This document shows positions 43,704 through 60,045 of a DNA stretch of 64,000 bases, piece by piece. The notes below the pieces were generated by a model. It did no database searches and had not been told where the DNA came from. It saw only the letters and a list, made by a program, of their open reading frames with translations. The translations under genes were made by a program, and so were the position numbers. How positions within the stretch are numbered: position 1 is the first letter of the stretch; each line of letters begins with the position of its first letter. Source of the stretch: Pseudomonadota bacterium. GTDB lineage: Bacteria > Pseudomonadota > Gammaproteobacteria > Burkholderiales > Burkholderiaceae_C. The stretch lies in contig JADFIG010000004.1 in NCBI GenBank assembly GCA_022566735.1, forward strand, positions 62,001-126,000, read 5' to 3'.

Positions 43704-43728
43704 AAGCCACCCTGCGGGGTGGCTTTTT
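43704..43728 (+). terminator. Terminator of the exopolysaccharide cluster
   Basis: A GC-rich stem (GCCACCC, loop TGCG, GGGTGGC) is followed by five T residues, 33 bp after the manC stop. The convergent gph gene ends 10 bp further on. Confidence 0.93.
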
Positions 43729-43737
43729 CGTGGCGGT

Positions 43738-44436
43738 TCAGCGCAGGCAGGCGAGCACATCCAGCGGGTGCCGGGCGATGACGTCGGCGCCCCAGCTGGC
43801 GATGTCGCCGTTGTGGCCGATGTAGCCCCAGGCGGCCGCGGCGCTGGGCATCTTCGCGGCCTGGGCGGCCTGGATGTCGCGCAGGTCGTCGCCCACGTAG
43901 AGCACCGTCTCGGGCGCCACGCCCAACGCCTGCGCTGCCGTCAGCAGGGGCAGGGGGTGGGGCTTGGCGTGCGCGGTGGTGTCTCCGCTGATGTTGGTGG
44001 CCGAGCGCGTCTCCAGGCCCAGACCGCGCAGCACCGGCAGGGTGAAGCGGTGCGGCTTGTTGGTCACCACGCCCCATTTCAGGCCGCGGGCCTCCAGCGC
44101 GTCGAGCAACTCGGCCATGCCGTCGAACAGGGCGGTGGTTTCGGCCAGGCAGGCGTCGTAATGGGCCAGGAAGGCCGCGCGCAGGTCGTCGAACTCGGGG
44201 TGGCCGGGCGCGATGTCCAGGCCGATGCCGATCAGGCCGCGTGCACCCGCCGAGGCGTAGGGGCGCAGCACATCGAGGGGCAGCGGCGCCAGGCCGCGGT
44301 CGGCGCGCAGGCGGTTGAGCGCGCCGCCCAGATCGCCGGCAGTGTCGGCCAGGGTGCCGTCCAGGTCGAACAGCACGGCGGTGGCGGGCTGCTGCCAGCG
44401 CAAGGGGCTCGGGGGGCCGAGTTCGCTGCCGCTCAT
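43738..44436 (-). CDS. gph: Phosphoglycolate phosphatase
   Basis: HAD-superfamily phosphatase that removes 2-phosphoglycolate. It has 232 residues from the ATG at 44436. Motif I FDLDGTLADTAGDLGGALNR (about 23-42), motif II VVTNKPHR (about 123-130) and motif III LYVGDDLRDIQAA (about 181-193) are complete. It follows ubiG with a one-base stop/start overlap, the standard ubiG-gph pair. Confidence 0.94.
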   Translation of the reverse strand: MSGSELGPPSPLRWQQPATAVLFDLDGTLADTAGDLGGALNRLRADRGLAPLPLDVLRPYASAGARGLIGIGLDIAPGHPEFDDLRAAFLAHYDACLAETTALFDGMAELLDALEARGLKWGVVTNKPHRFTLPVLRGLGLETRSATNISGDTTAHAKPHPLPLLTAAQALGVAPETVLYVGDDLRDIQAAQAAKMPSAAAAWGYIGHNGDIASWGADVIARHPLDVLACLR

Positions 44437-45143
44437 CACGACACCAGGGGCCTGCGGCAGGCCACCATGTAGTTCACGCTGGTGTCGCCGGACAGCCAGT
44501 AGCGCCGCGTCAGCGGGTTGTATTCCAGGCCCTTGAACTGCTGCAGGTCGAGGCCGGCGTCGCGGATCCAGCGGGCCAGCTCGGCCGGACGGATGAAGCG
44601 CGAGAACTCGTGCGTGCCCTTGGGCAGCAGCTTGAGCACGTACTCGGCGCCGACGATGGCGAACAGGAAGGACTTGGGGTTGCGGTTGAGCGTGGAGAAA
44701 AACACCCAGCCGCCGGGCTTGGCCATCTCCATGCAGGCGCGCACCACCGAGGACGGGTCGGGCACGTGTTCGAGCATTTCCATGCAGGTGACGACGTCGA
44801 AGGCGCCGGGCTTCTCGGCGGCCAGGTCTTCGGCCGAGACGCTGCGGTAGTCGAGGTGGGCCACGCCGCCTTCCATGGCGTGCAGTTGCGCGACTTTCAG
44901 CGGCTTGTCGGCCAGGTCCACGCCCAGCACGTGGGCGCCGCGGCGGGCCATGGATTCGGCCAGGATGCCACCGCCGCAGCCCACGTCGACCACCTGCTTG
45001 CCGCGGATGGCCGCGAGCTGGTCGATCCAGTCCAGGCGCAGGGGGTTGATCTGGTGCAGGGGGCGGAATTCGCTCTCCGGGTCCCACCACTTGTGGGCCA
45101 GTTCGGAGAATTTGGCGAGTTCTTGGGGGTCGGCGTTCGTCAT
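44436..45143 (-). CDS. ubiG: Ubiquinone O-methyltransferase UbiG
   Basis: SAM-dependent enzyme for both O-methylations in ubiquinone synthesis. It has 235 residues from the ATG at 45143. It has the UbiG opening FSELAHKWWDPESEFRPLHQ (about 12-31), SAM motif I VVDVGCGGGILAE (about 51-63) and VTCMEMLEHVPDP. An upstream in-frame ATG at 45161 would add six residues. Confidence 0.96.
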   Translation of the reverse strand: MTNADPQELAKFSELAHKWWDPESEFRPLHQINPLRLDWIDQLAAIRGKQVVDVGCGGGILAESMARRGAHVLGVDLADKPLKVAQLHAMEGGVAHLDYRSVSAEDLAAEKPGAFDVVTCMEMLEHVPDPSSVVRACMEMAKPGGWVFFSTLNRNPKSFLFAIVGAEYVLKLLPKGTHEFSRFIRPAELARWIRDAGLDLQQFKGLEYNPLTRRYWLSGDTSVNYMVACRRPLVS

Positions 45144-45224
45144 GGACGAGATGCTAACCAATGCCGCGCGGTTTCTGTGTGGCAGCCCCCCGCGCCGTGG
45201 CGTTTTCTTGCGCTGGCGCGGCCG

Positions 45225-47285
45225 TCAGCGGTCCGCGCCGCTGCCCAGGTCCTTGAGCCGGCGGTAGAGGGTGTTGCGGCTGATGCCCAGGCGGCGTGCG
45301 GCCTCGGACATGTTGCCGCCGGTGTCGGCCACCACCTGGCGGATGGCCTGGCTGGACAGGCGCCGCAGGTTGGCTTCGGGGATGCGCGGCGGCGTGGTGT
45401 CGCCCGCAGCCGGGGCCTGGGCCTGTGTGGCGGCGGCGTTGGGCTCGTGCAGGGCTTCGGCCATGTCCTCGGGCAGGTGGCGCCAATCCAGGCTGTGGGC
45501 GTCGGCTTCCAGCAGGGCGCAGGCGGTGCGCAGCACGCCATGGAGTTGGCGCAGGTTGCCGGGCCAGCGGTGGGCGGCCAGGGCCTGGCGCAGGCCGGGC
45601 AGCACCTCGGGCGGGCGTGGCAGGCCCATGTCCCCGGCGATGCTGCGCAGCATCAGGTCGACCACGGTGTGGAAGTCCTGGCGCTCGCGCAGGGGCGGCA
45701 GGGTCACGGTCAGGCCGTTGAGGCGCCAGTACAGGTCCTCGCGGAACTGGCCGGCGGCGATGGCGTCCTTGAGCTGGCGGTGGGTGGCGCTGACCAGCTG
45801 GAAGTCGACGGGCACGGGCTTGCTGCCGCCCACGGGCACCACCACGCGCTCCTGCAGCACGCGCAGCAGGCGGGCTTGCAGGCCCAGGGGCATGTCGCCG
45901 ATTTCGTCGAGGAAGAGGGTGCCGCCGTCGGCATCGCGGATGCGGCCCGGCGAGCCTTCGCGGCGCGCCCCGGTGAAGGCGCCGCCGACGTAGCCGAACA
46001 GCTCGGCTTCGATCAGGCCTTCGGGCAGGGCGGCGCAGTTCACGGCCACGAAGGGCTTGTGCGCGCGGCTGCCTTCGTCGTGCAGGTGGCGCGCCAGCAC
46101 CTCCTTGCCCGAGCCCGACTCGCCCTGGATCAGCACCGCGATGCCCTGGGCCTGGACGCGCCGGGCGCGCTGCTGGGCGTCGCGCACGCGGGGGTCGAGG
46201 GCCGCGTCGGATGGGGGCTCGGCGACGGGGGCTTGGGCCGGGTGGCCAGGCGCGGACGTTGCGGCGTTGCCGGCAGCGGCCGTCGGCGCTGACGTGGCGG
46301 TTGATGTGGCGGTTGATGTGGCGGCTGACGTTGACTGGCTGGCCGGCGCGATGCCGCTGACCGCGGTGGTGCGCGGCGCGTCCAGCCGGGCGTAGAGGGC
46401 AGGCCGCTCGCCGCGGGCCAGGCGCATCACCTTGCCCGGGGGCCACAGGCCCAGCCCGGCGCCGGTCAGCTGTTCCAGCGTGCAGGCGCCAATGCGCGTG
46501 GGCTCCAGCAGCAGCCATTGCTGCGCCAGGGTGTTGGCGCCCACCACCCAGCCGTCTTCCGACAGGGCCAGCAGGCCTTCGCCGACGCCGCCCAGGCCTT
46601 CGAGCAGGGTGTGCAGGCGCACGATGCGCTCGTGGGTGTGGCGGGCGTGGAAGAGCCGGTCTTCGATCATGCGCGCGGCCGAGCGCACCAGGGCGAAGGT
46701 GTGCGGGTGGCGGCTGCGGTGGTCGCCGGAGATGTCGAGCACGCCGCGCAACTGGCCGGCCGGGCCGAACACCGGGGCGGCCGCGCAGGTCAGGAAACTG
46801 TGGCGCTCCAGGTAGTGCTCGGCGCCATGGATGACGACCGGGCGGCGCTCCGCCAGCGCCGTGCCGATGGCGTTGGTGCCGCGGTCCACCTCGTGCCACA
46901 GCGCGCCGGGGCGCAGCGAGACGCGGTCGGCACGGCTGAGGAAGTCGGCGTCGCCCAGGCTGTGCAGCAGCAGGCCGCGGGCATCGGACAGCGCCACCAG
47001 GCTGCCGGAGTCGAGCATCTGCCCGAACACGAAGTCCATGACCGGGCGGGCCTGGGCCAGGAAATCGTGCTCGGCCGACAGGGCCTGGCGCAATTCGCCC
47101 TCGGCGCACTGGGGCAGCGCGAGCATCGCGTCGACCGGGCTGAGGCCGGCGTGGCGGCTGCGCTCCCAGGAGCGGCTGAGGGCCTCGTCCACCAGGCCTT
47201 GCGGCACTTCGCCGGACTCGATCAGCCAGCGGCGGGCCTGGCCGAGGTCGGTCCGGGAGGCGGGGGGCGTGGCGCTTTGTGACAT
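45225..47285 (-). CDS. AcoR-type sigma-54-dependent transcriptional activator
   Basis: Enhancer-binding activator of 686 residues. A GAF-like sensing region (about 75-250) precedes a Thr/Ser/Ala-rich linker (about 310-360), which contains a 12-bp repeat array. The AAA+ domain has Walker A GESGSGKE (about 402-409), the sigma-54-contacting GAFTGAR loop and Walker [13 protein letters not shown] Fis-type helix-turn-helix lies at the C terminus ([20 protein letters not shown]). It is divergent from the aldehyde dehydrogenase, whose promoter is of sigma-54 type with palindromes upstream. It most likely activates that gene in response to an alcohol, aldehyde or acetoin-like inducer. Confidence 0.9.
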   Translation of the reverse strand: MSQSATPPASRTDLGQARRWLIESGEVPQGLVDEALSRSWERSRHAGLSPVDAMLALPQCAEGELRQALSAEHDFLAQARPVMDFVFGQMLDSGSLVALSDARGLLLHSLGDADFLSRADRVSLRPGALWHEVDRGTNAIGTALAERRPVVIHGAEHYLERHSFLTCAAAPVFGPAGQLRGVLDISGDHRSRHPHTFALVRSAARMIEDRLFHARHTHERIVRLHTLLEGLGGVGEGLLALSEDGWVVGANTLAQQWLLLEPTRIGACTLEQLTGAGLGLWPPGKVMRLARGERPALYARLDAPRTTAVSGIAPASQSTSAATSTATSTATSAPTAAAGNAATSAPGHPAQAPVAEPPSDAALDPRVRDAQQRARRVQAQGIAVLIQGESGSGKEVLARHLHDEGSRAHKPFVAVNCAALPEGLIEAELFGYVGGAFTGARREGSPGRIRDADGGTLFLDEIGDMPLGLQARLLRVLQERVVVPVGGSKPVPVDFQLVSATHRQLKDAIAAGQFREDLYWRLNGLTVTLPPLRERQDFHTVVDLMLRSIAGDMGLPRPPEVLPGLRQALAAHRWPGNLRQLHGVLRTACALLEADAHSLDWRHLPEDMAEALHEPNAAATQAQAPAAGDTTPPRIPEANLRRLSSQAIRQVVADTGGNMSEAARRLGISRNTLYRRLKDLGSGADR
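46289..46336 (-). repeat. In-frame 12-bp repeats in the activator linker
   Basis: Four imperfect 12-bp units, the central two identical (TTGATGTGGCGG), encode a Thr-Ser-Ala-rich linker between the sensory and AAA+ domains. Copy-number change would lengthen or shorten the linker without a frameshift. Confidence 0.75.
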
Positions 47286-47376
47286 GGCGGTCGGCGGAGG
47301 ATGGGCTCAGCGGCGCAGGGGGGAGGGGCCCGCGCAGTATCTCGCCGCCTTGCACGTGCCACACCCGGGTACACCC

Positions 47377-47426
47377 TGTGCCATTTTGGCGCAGTGTCCC
47401 TGCGGGCGGGTGTGCCGGATGGCACA
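47377..47426 (+). promoter_or_regulatory. Paired palindromes, candidate upstream activator sites
   Basis: TGTGCC-N5-GGCGCA (47377-47393) and TGTGCC-N4-GGCACA (47411-47426) are related inverted repeats with centres about 34 bp apart, roughly three helical turns. They lie about 90-140 bp upstream of the sigma-54 promoter and beside the divergent activator gene. This is the classic position for binding an AcoR-type activator. The sequences are seen; the binding is inferred. Confidence 0.6.
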
Positions 47427-47516
47427 GGGTGACAGTGCCCGTGCCCGGGGTGGCGCGGAGGGACTCCCTGCGGGGCGGCGCGGCCGGCGGTGGTGCGCCT
47501 CCGGTCGAACCCTGAC

Positions 47517-47532
47517 TGGCACGCGCCCTGCG
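47517..47532 (+). promoter_or_regulatory. Sigma-54 promoter of the aldehyde dehydrogenase
   Basis: TGGCACGCGCCCTGCG has the -24 GG and -12 GC separated by exactly 10 bp and matches the TGGCACG-N4-TTGC consensus at all but one core base. It would start transcription near 47543, giving a leader of about 110 nt before the ATG at 47653. Confidence 0.85.
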
Positions 47533-47652
47533 CTGTCAGTGGGGCGGCGGGCCACAAGCCCGGGACAGGCTGCCTCCACCAGCCTGTCACCGCACCCTTC
47601 TTCGCGCCTTTCACACCGACCGCTCGACGTCACCCCGACACAGGAGACCGCC

Positions 47653-49173
<1,521 letters not shown>

Positions 49174-49185
49174 TCGGGGCGCGCC

Positions 49186-49596
49186 ATGGCCTCCCTTGCC
49201 CGCGTCACTGCCACCCCGGAGGCCCTGGCCGTCATCGAGCAGCTCAAGGCCCGGCACGGGCCCTTGATGTTCTACCAGTCCAGCGGCTGCTGCGATGGCA
49301 GCTCGCCGATGTGCCTGGTCGACGGCGAGCTGCTGCTGAGCCCGGTGGACATCTGCCTGGGCGAGATCGGCGGCGTCGGCTTCCACATGAGCCCCTCGCA
49401 GTTCGCGTACTGGCAGCATGCCCTGCTGACGGTGGACGTGGCCAAGGGCCATGGCGACTCGTTCTCTCTGGAGAGCGCGCTGGGCTTGAGTTTCGTGACG
49501 CGATCGCGCCTGTTCACCGATGACGAGGCGGCGGCGCTGGCCGGTGTGCCCGTCGTCGGCTCGACCGCTGCGGCGGTCGCCTCCGGAGGTACCTAG
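49186..49596 (+). CDS. DUF779 family protein
   Basis: 136 residues. It has the family core GPLMFYQSSGCCDGSSPMC (about 25-43), with an invariant Cys pair plus a third Cys that could bind metal or be redox active, and GGVGFHMSPSQFAYWQH. Proteins of this family are nearly always encoded right after an AldB-type aldehyde dehydrogenase; their function is not known. It starts 12 bp after the dehydrogenase stop, so the two are surely cotranscribed. Confidence 0.9.
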   Translation: MASLARVTATPEALAVIEQLKARHGPLMFYQSSGCCDGSSPMCLVDGELLLSPVDICLGEIGGVGFHMSPSQFAYWQHALLTVDVAKGHGDSFSLESALGLSFVTRSRLFTDDEAAALAGVPVVGSTAAAVASGGT

Positions 49597-49684
49597 GATC
49601 CATTCCCCAGCGCGTGTCCCGGCCCACCAGGCTGTGCCACAGTTCGGTCTGCACGCATCGACCCGATACACAGGAGTTCCGAAC

Positions 49685-50050
49685 ATGTCCTTGCTGGTTC
49701 ACGGCATCCCCAACTGCAATACCGTCAAGAAGGCCCGCACCTGGCTCGATGAGCAGGGTGCGGCCTTTGTCTTTCATGATTTCAAGAAGCAGGGTGTGCC
49801 TGCCGACCGGCTGGACGCCTGGATCGCCCAGGTCGGCTGGGAGCCGCTGGTCAACCGCCAGGGCACGACCTGGCGCCAGCTCGACGAGGCCGTGAAGGCC
49901 GGCGTGGTCGATGCGGCCAGCGCCAAAGCCCTGATGCTGCAGCACGCCAGCGTCATCAAGCGCCCGGTCATCGAGCTGGACGGTGAGGTGCTGAGCGTGG
50001 GCTTCGACGAGGCCAAGGCGGCGAAGGTGGCGGCGGCGTTCGCCGCCTGA
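49685..50050 (+). CDS. ArsC/Spx-family protein YffB-like
   Basis: 121 residues with a thioredoxin-like fold of the arsenate reductase family. The redox-active Cys is in GIPNCNTVKKA (about 7-17), with LVNRQGTTWRQL and the C-terminal VIKRPVIELDGEVLSVGF. It has a single Cys, so any reductase activity would need an external thiol, as proposed for YffB. No ars genes are nearby. Its transcription may continue from the aldehyde dehydrogenase unit, but there is an 88-bp gap. Confidence 0.88.
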   Translation: MSLLVHGIPNCNTVKKARTWLDEQGAAFVFHDFKKQGVPADRLDAWIAQVGWEPLVNRQGTTWRQLDEAVKAGVVDAASAKALMLQHASVIKRPVIELDGEVLSVGFDEAKAAKVAAAFAA

Positions 50051-50140
50051 ACGCACTGTCGAACTAGGGATGCCCTCGTCGCAGGGGTGGTCATAGAGTG
50101 GGCGGTGGCAGTCCCCCTCTCCACCATCCCCCTCGACACC

Positions 50141-51625
50141 ATGGCAAAGAACCCGACCTCCTCCGGCGGCAAGGCTGCATCCGCGGCTTCTTCCGCTGCC
50201 TCCGCGCGCGGCACCAAGGCGGCTTCCGGCGTCCTCAAGCTGCCCGGCATGGCCGACGTCATCGCCGATGCCGTGCAGGCCGCGGATTCCCGCGACACCG
50301 GTCCCGCCGATCCGGCCAGTTTCTCCAAGTTGCTGGAGCGACTGACCGCGGTGCACGGCGGCTTCCCGCCGGTCTATGAGCAGACCTTCGTGTCGCCCTT
50401 CATCACCACGCTGCAAGGGCTGGGCGAGGCCAAGTTCAAGCAGATCCTGAAGCAGGACCCCAACCGCGAAGGCGCTGCCGGCCTGCTGTTCGACATCGCC
50501 CAGGCGGTGCTGCAGCACGGCGAGGGCTACCTCAAGCCCTCCACCCGGGCTTTCCAGGAGTTCATCTCCGACTTGTACGACGGCTTCCTGAGCGCGGCCG
50601 ACCGCCGCGGCGTCAAGGAGCCCGACCTGGGCGTGGTGCCGCCGCTGGCCAAGTGGGGCAGCCCCGATTTCGGGCCCTACACCTGGCCGGTCGATGCCAC
50701 CGCGTCCTTCAAGGTGCAGGCCGGTGTGGTCAACATGCCGCCGGCCAATGCCACGGCCGGGCTGGTGTCCTGGGCCGCGCTGGGCCACGAAACCGCAGGC
50801 CACGACATCCTCCATGCCGACACCGGCCTGCAAGACGAGCTGGCCCAGGCCCTGGCCGCCAGCCAGGCCAAGCTGGGCCACGGCCTGTCCGAGTACTGGT
50901 CGGAGCGCATCGACGAAACCGCCTCCGACGTCATGGGCATCCTCAACCTCGGGCCGGCTGCCGGCATCGGCCTGATCGTCTATTTCCGCGCGCTCAGCCA
51001 GACCTATGGCGGCGATGGCAAGCTGCGCAGCGACGGACCGGCGAACGACCCGCATCCGGCCGACATTGTGCGCGGCTACCTGGCCGCCGAGGTGGTGGCG
51101 CAGCTGAAGTTCAAGGGCGCGGCCGTCTGGGCCAAGACCATCGCGGCCGAGACCGACAAGGACCGCGGCACCATCCGCCTGGCAGGCCAGACGCTCACGC
51201 CCACGCTGGCGCGCAAGTCGGCCAGGCTGGTGGCGCAGACCCTGGTGAGCCACAAGGCGCAGGCGCTGGAGAACCACGCCCTGGGCGAGATCCAGAACTG
51301 GGCCGATGCCGACGAGGCCATCCTGCAGGCCGCGCGCCTGGCCATGCGCCACGACACGCCGCTGCCGCCCACGCCCCTGGGCCACACGCTGTACGCGGCC
51401 CACCTGGTCTCGGCCGCGGTGGTCGAGGCCCTGACCGTGGCGCCCGGCAAGGGCAAGACGGTGGCCGAGTTGCAGGCGCGGCTCATCCAGGACCTCAATG
51501 TCCTGCACGACCAGAACCCGTCGTGGGGCCCGCTGTTCGTGGTGCACCCGGGCGACCTGCGCCGCGACTTCTTCGTGCCGGCCGAATGGCGGGCTGCGCG
51601 GGCGAAACAGACCCAGGGCGCCTGA
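50141..51625 (+). CDS. Unrecognised metallopeptidase-like protein with HExxxH motif
   Basis: 494 residues; I do not recognise the family. After a low-complexity Ser/Ala/Gly-rich N terminus (about 1-35) the protein is globular, with no signal peptide or membrane helix. HETAGHDILH (216-225) is followed 34 residues later by DETASDVMG (258-266). Together these resemble the zinc-binding HExxH and the E..SD helix of thermolysin-like (gluzincin) peptidases, but with one extra residue between the two histidines. It could be a divergent peptidase or a non-catalytic relative. It stands alone, between yffB and the convergent acnA. Confidence 0.75.
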   Translation: MAKNPTSSGGKAASAASSAASARGTKAASGVLKLPGMADVIADAVQAADSRDTGPADPASFSKLLERLTAVHGGFPPVYEQTFVSPFITTLQGLGEAKFKQILKQDPNREGAAGLLFDIAQAVLQHGEGYLKPSTRAFQEFISDLYDGFLSAADRRGVKEPDLGVVPPLAKWGSPDFGPYTWPVDATASFKVQAGVVNMPPANATAGLVSWAALGHETAGHDILHADTGLQDELAQALAASQAKLGHGLSEYWSERIDETASDVMGILNLGPAAGIGLIVYFRALSQTYGGDGKLRSDGPANDPHPADIVRGYLAAEVVAQLKFKGAAVWAKTIAAETDKDRGTIRLAGQTLTPTLARKSARLVAQTLVSHKAQALENHALGEIQNWADADEAILQAARLAMRHDTPLPPTPLGHTLYAAHLVSAAVVEALTVAPGKGKTVAELQARLIQDLNVLHDQNPSWGPLFVVHPGDLRRDFFVPAEWRAARAKQTQGA

Positions 51626-51670
51626 GCCCGCCGGGCGTGCCGGATCAGGCCACCACGTCAGGCCAGCAAC

Positions 51671-54475
<2,805 letters not shown>

Positions 54476-54540
54476 GGCGGCGACTCCTGGGTGTGTCAGA
54501 GGCTTCCATTCTGGCAGCAAGCACCGTGGGGACGCCAGCG

Positions 54541-54556
54541 GAGACAATATCGTCTC
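54541..54556 (+). promoter_or_regulatory. 16-bp near-perfect palindrome in the acnA/yfeH divergent gap
   Basis: GAGACAATATCGTCTC matches its own reverse complement at 14 of 16 positions. It lies 20 bp before the yfeH-like ATG and 65 bp before acnA on the other strand, a good place for an operator of a dimeric regulator. Confidence 0.45.
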
Positions 54557-54576
54557 GGCCGCCACCCTGCTGCAAG

Positions 54577-55638
54577 ATGTCCTTCGCACCTGCCCCGCCC
54601 CTGTCCCGTACCTCCGCCCGTGCCGGCGCACAGCGTCAGCGTGGCGCGCTCGACTGGTTCCTGATGGCCATGGTGGCCGCCGTCGCCATCGCCAGCGTCT
54701 GGCCGCAATGGGGCCGCAGCGAGGGCGTGCTGCACCTGGGCCGGGTGATGGACATCGGCGTCTTCCTGCTGTTCTTCCTGCACGGCATGGGCCTGTCCAC
54801 CGACAGCCTGAAAAAAGGCGCGGCGCAGTGGCGGCTGCACCTGCTGGTGCAGGCCTGCACCTACGTGCTCTTCCCGCTGTGGTGGGCGCTGTGGGCGGCC
54901 GTGCTGGGCCGTGCCGTGCCGCACGACCTGCTGATGGGCTTTTTCTACCTGGCGGTGCTGCCCTCCACGGTGTCTTCGTCGGTGGCGATGACGGCGCTGG
55001 CCCGCGGGCATGTGGCCGCGGCGGTGCTCAACGCGACCTTGTCGACGCTGCTGGGTGTGTTCCTCACGCCGCTGCTGGTCAGCCTGGTGATCGGCGCGGA
55101 GTTGCAGGCGGCCGGGCAGGCCCTGGACGTCGGCCAGACCATGCTGAAGGTGGCGCAGATGCTGCTGCTGCCCTTCATCGTGGGGCACCTGCTGCGGCCC
55201 TGGTTGTCGGGCTGGTTCGCGCGCATCAAGCCCGTCACCACGGTGTTCGACCGCGGTGTCATCGTGCTGCTGGTCTGGTCGGCTTTCAGCGACTCGGTGG
55301 CCGATGGGCTGTGGACCCGCCATGGGCTGCTGCTGCTGGCCGAAGCCATGGCGGGCGCCGCGCTGTTCCTGTTCCCGGCGCTGTGGGCCACGCGGCGCCT
55401 GTCGCGCGCGATCGGCCTGCCCGTGGACGACGAGATCGTGGCCGTGTTCTGCGGCTCCAAGAAGACGCTGGCCTCGGGCATGCCGATGGCCAAGCTGCTG
55501 TTCGGCGGCAGCGCGGCCATGGGGGTGCTGATCCTGCCCATCATGCTCTACCACCAGCTGCAGCTGTTCGTGTGCGCGGTCATGGCGCGGCGCTATGCCG
55601 CGCGTGACGGCGGGGCGCCATCGCACCGCGTGGTGTGA
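54577..55638 (+). CDS. SBF-like membrane transporter (YfeH/bile-acid:Na symporter superfamily)
   Basis: Polytopic inner-membrane protein of 353 residues from the ATG at 54577, with nine or ten hydrophobic helices. Family segments are [17 protein letters not shown] (about 66-82), [20 protein letters not shown] (about 125-144) and [19 protein letters not shown] (about 291-309). These match the bacterial YfeH branch, whose substrate is not known. Confidence 0.88.
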   Translation: MSFAPAPPLSRTSARAGAQRQRGALDWFLMAMVAAVAIASVWPQWGRSEGVLHLGRVMDIGVFLLFFLHGMGLSTDSLKKGAAQWRLHLLVQACTYVLFPLWWALWAAVLGRAVPHDLLMGFFYLAVLPSTVSSSVAMTALARGHVAAAVLNATLSTLLGVFLTPLLVSLVIGAELQAAGQALDVGQTMLKVAQMLLLPFIVGHLLRPWLSGWFARIKPVTTVFDRGVIVLLVWSAFSDSVADGLWTRHGLLLLAEAMAGAALFLFPALWATRRLSRAIGLPVDDEIVAVFCGSKKTLASGMPMAKLLFGGSAAMGVLILPIMLYHQLQLFVCAVMARRYAARDGGAPSHRVV

Positions 55639-55690
55639 TCGGTCTTGCCGAGCCCTCCCTGATCTGCCTCTGAGCCTGCCGGAACTGCCG

Positions 55691-56371
55691 ATGCCCGAGA
55701 CCCCGAGCCCGTTGCGTGGCATCGACTACCGGCCGCCGCCCGACCTCGGCCTGGCGCTGCTGCACGTGGACGAGGCCCTGGTGGTGGTCGACAAGCCCGC
55801 CGGCCTGCTGTCGGTGCCCGGCCGCGGTGAGGACCGCCAGGATTGCCTGGCCGCGCGCGTGCAGCGCGATTTCCCCGACGCCCTCATCGTGCACCGCCTG
55901 GACATGGCCACATCAGGCCTGCTGGTGATGGGGCGCGGCGCGGCCATGCAGCGCGCGTTGAGCATGGCCTTCGAGCAGCGCCTGGCCGACAAGCGCTACG
56001 AGGCCGTCGTGCACGGCCTGATGGCCGAGGATGCGGGGGAGGTGGACTTGCCCCTGGTCACCGACTGGCCGCGCAGGCCGCGGCAGATGGTCTGCTTCGA
56101 GCGCGGCAAGCCCTCGCTGACGCGCTTTGCCGTGCTGGAGCGCGACGAGGCCGCGCAGCGCACCCGGGTGTCGCTGGAGCCTGTCACCGGGCGCTCCCAC
56201 CAGCTGCGCGTGCATCTGCTCGCGCTGGGCCACCCCATCGTGGGCGATGAGCTGTACGTGCCCCGCGGTGACCTGGGCGAGGCGCGCATGCTGCTGCACG
56301 CGGCCGAACTCAGCCTGCCGCACCCGCTCAGCGGCCAGCGCATCGGCTGGCGCAGCCCGGTGCCGTTCTAG
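55691..56371 (+). CDS. RluA-family pseudouridine synthase
   Basis: Isomerises uridine in rRNA and/or tRNA. It has 226 residues. The catalytic Asp is in HRLDMATSGLLVM (about 64-76), with VVDKPAGLLSVPGRG near the N terminus and EPVTGRSHQLRVHLLALGHP (about 163-182). There is no S4 domain, which fits RluA rather than RluC/D. Whether it modifies 23S U746 and tRNA U32 like E. coli RluA is likely but unproven. Confidence 0.9.
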   Translation: MPETPSPLRGIDYRPPPDLGLALLHVDEALVVVDKPAGLLSVPGRGEDRQDCLAARVQRDFPDALIVHRLDMATSGLLVMGRGAAMQRALSMAFEQRLADKRYEAVVHGLMAEDAGEVDLPLVTDWPRRPRQMVCFERGKPSLTRFAVLERDEAAQRTRVSLEPVTGRSHQLRVHLLALGHPIVGDELYVPRGDLGEARMLLHAAELSLPHPLSGQRIGWRSPVPF

Positions 56372-56405
56372 CGCGGCCGTGGGCTGCGCGCCGTGGGCCT
56401 GGCGC

Positions 56406-59891
<3,486 letters not shown>

Positions 59892-60045
59892 TCGAACGCT
59901 CCCCCACTGTTTGCCGATATCCTCGCACAAGCCGAAGGCGCCTGGCGAAGGGTCCGCCCGGCCCTGTTTCGCCCCGGGGGATCCATGACGTCCCGGTGGG
60001 GGATTGGTGGCAGAATCGCGTCTTTCGTCTTGAACTTGCGATGCC

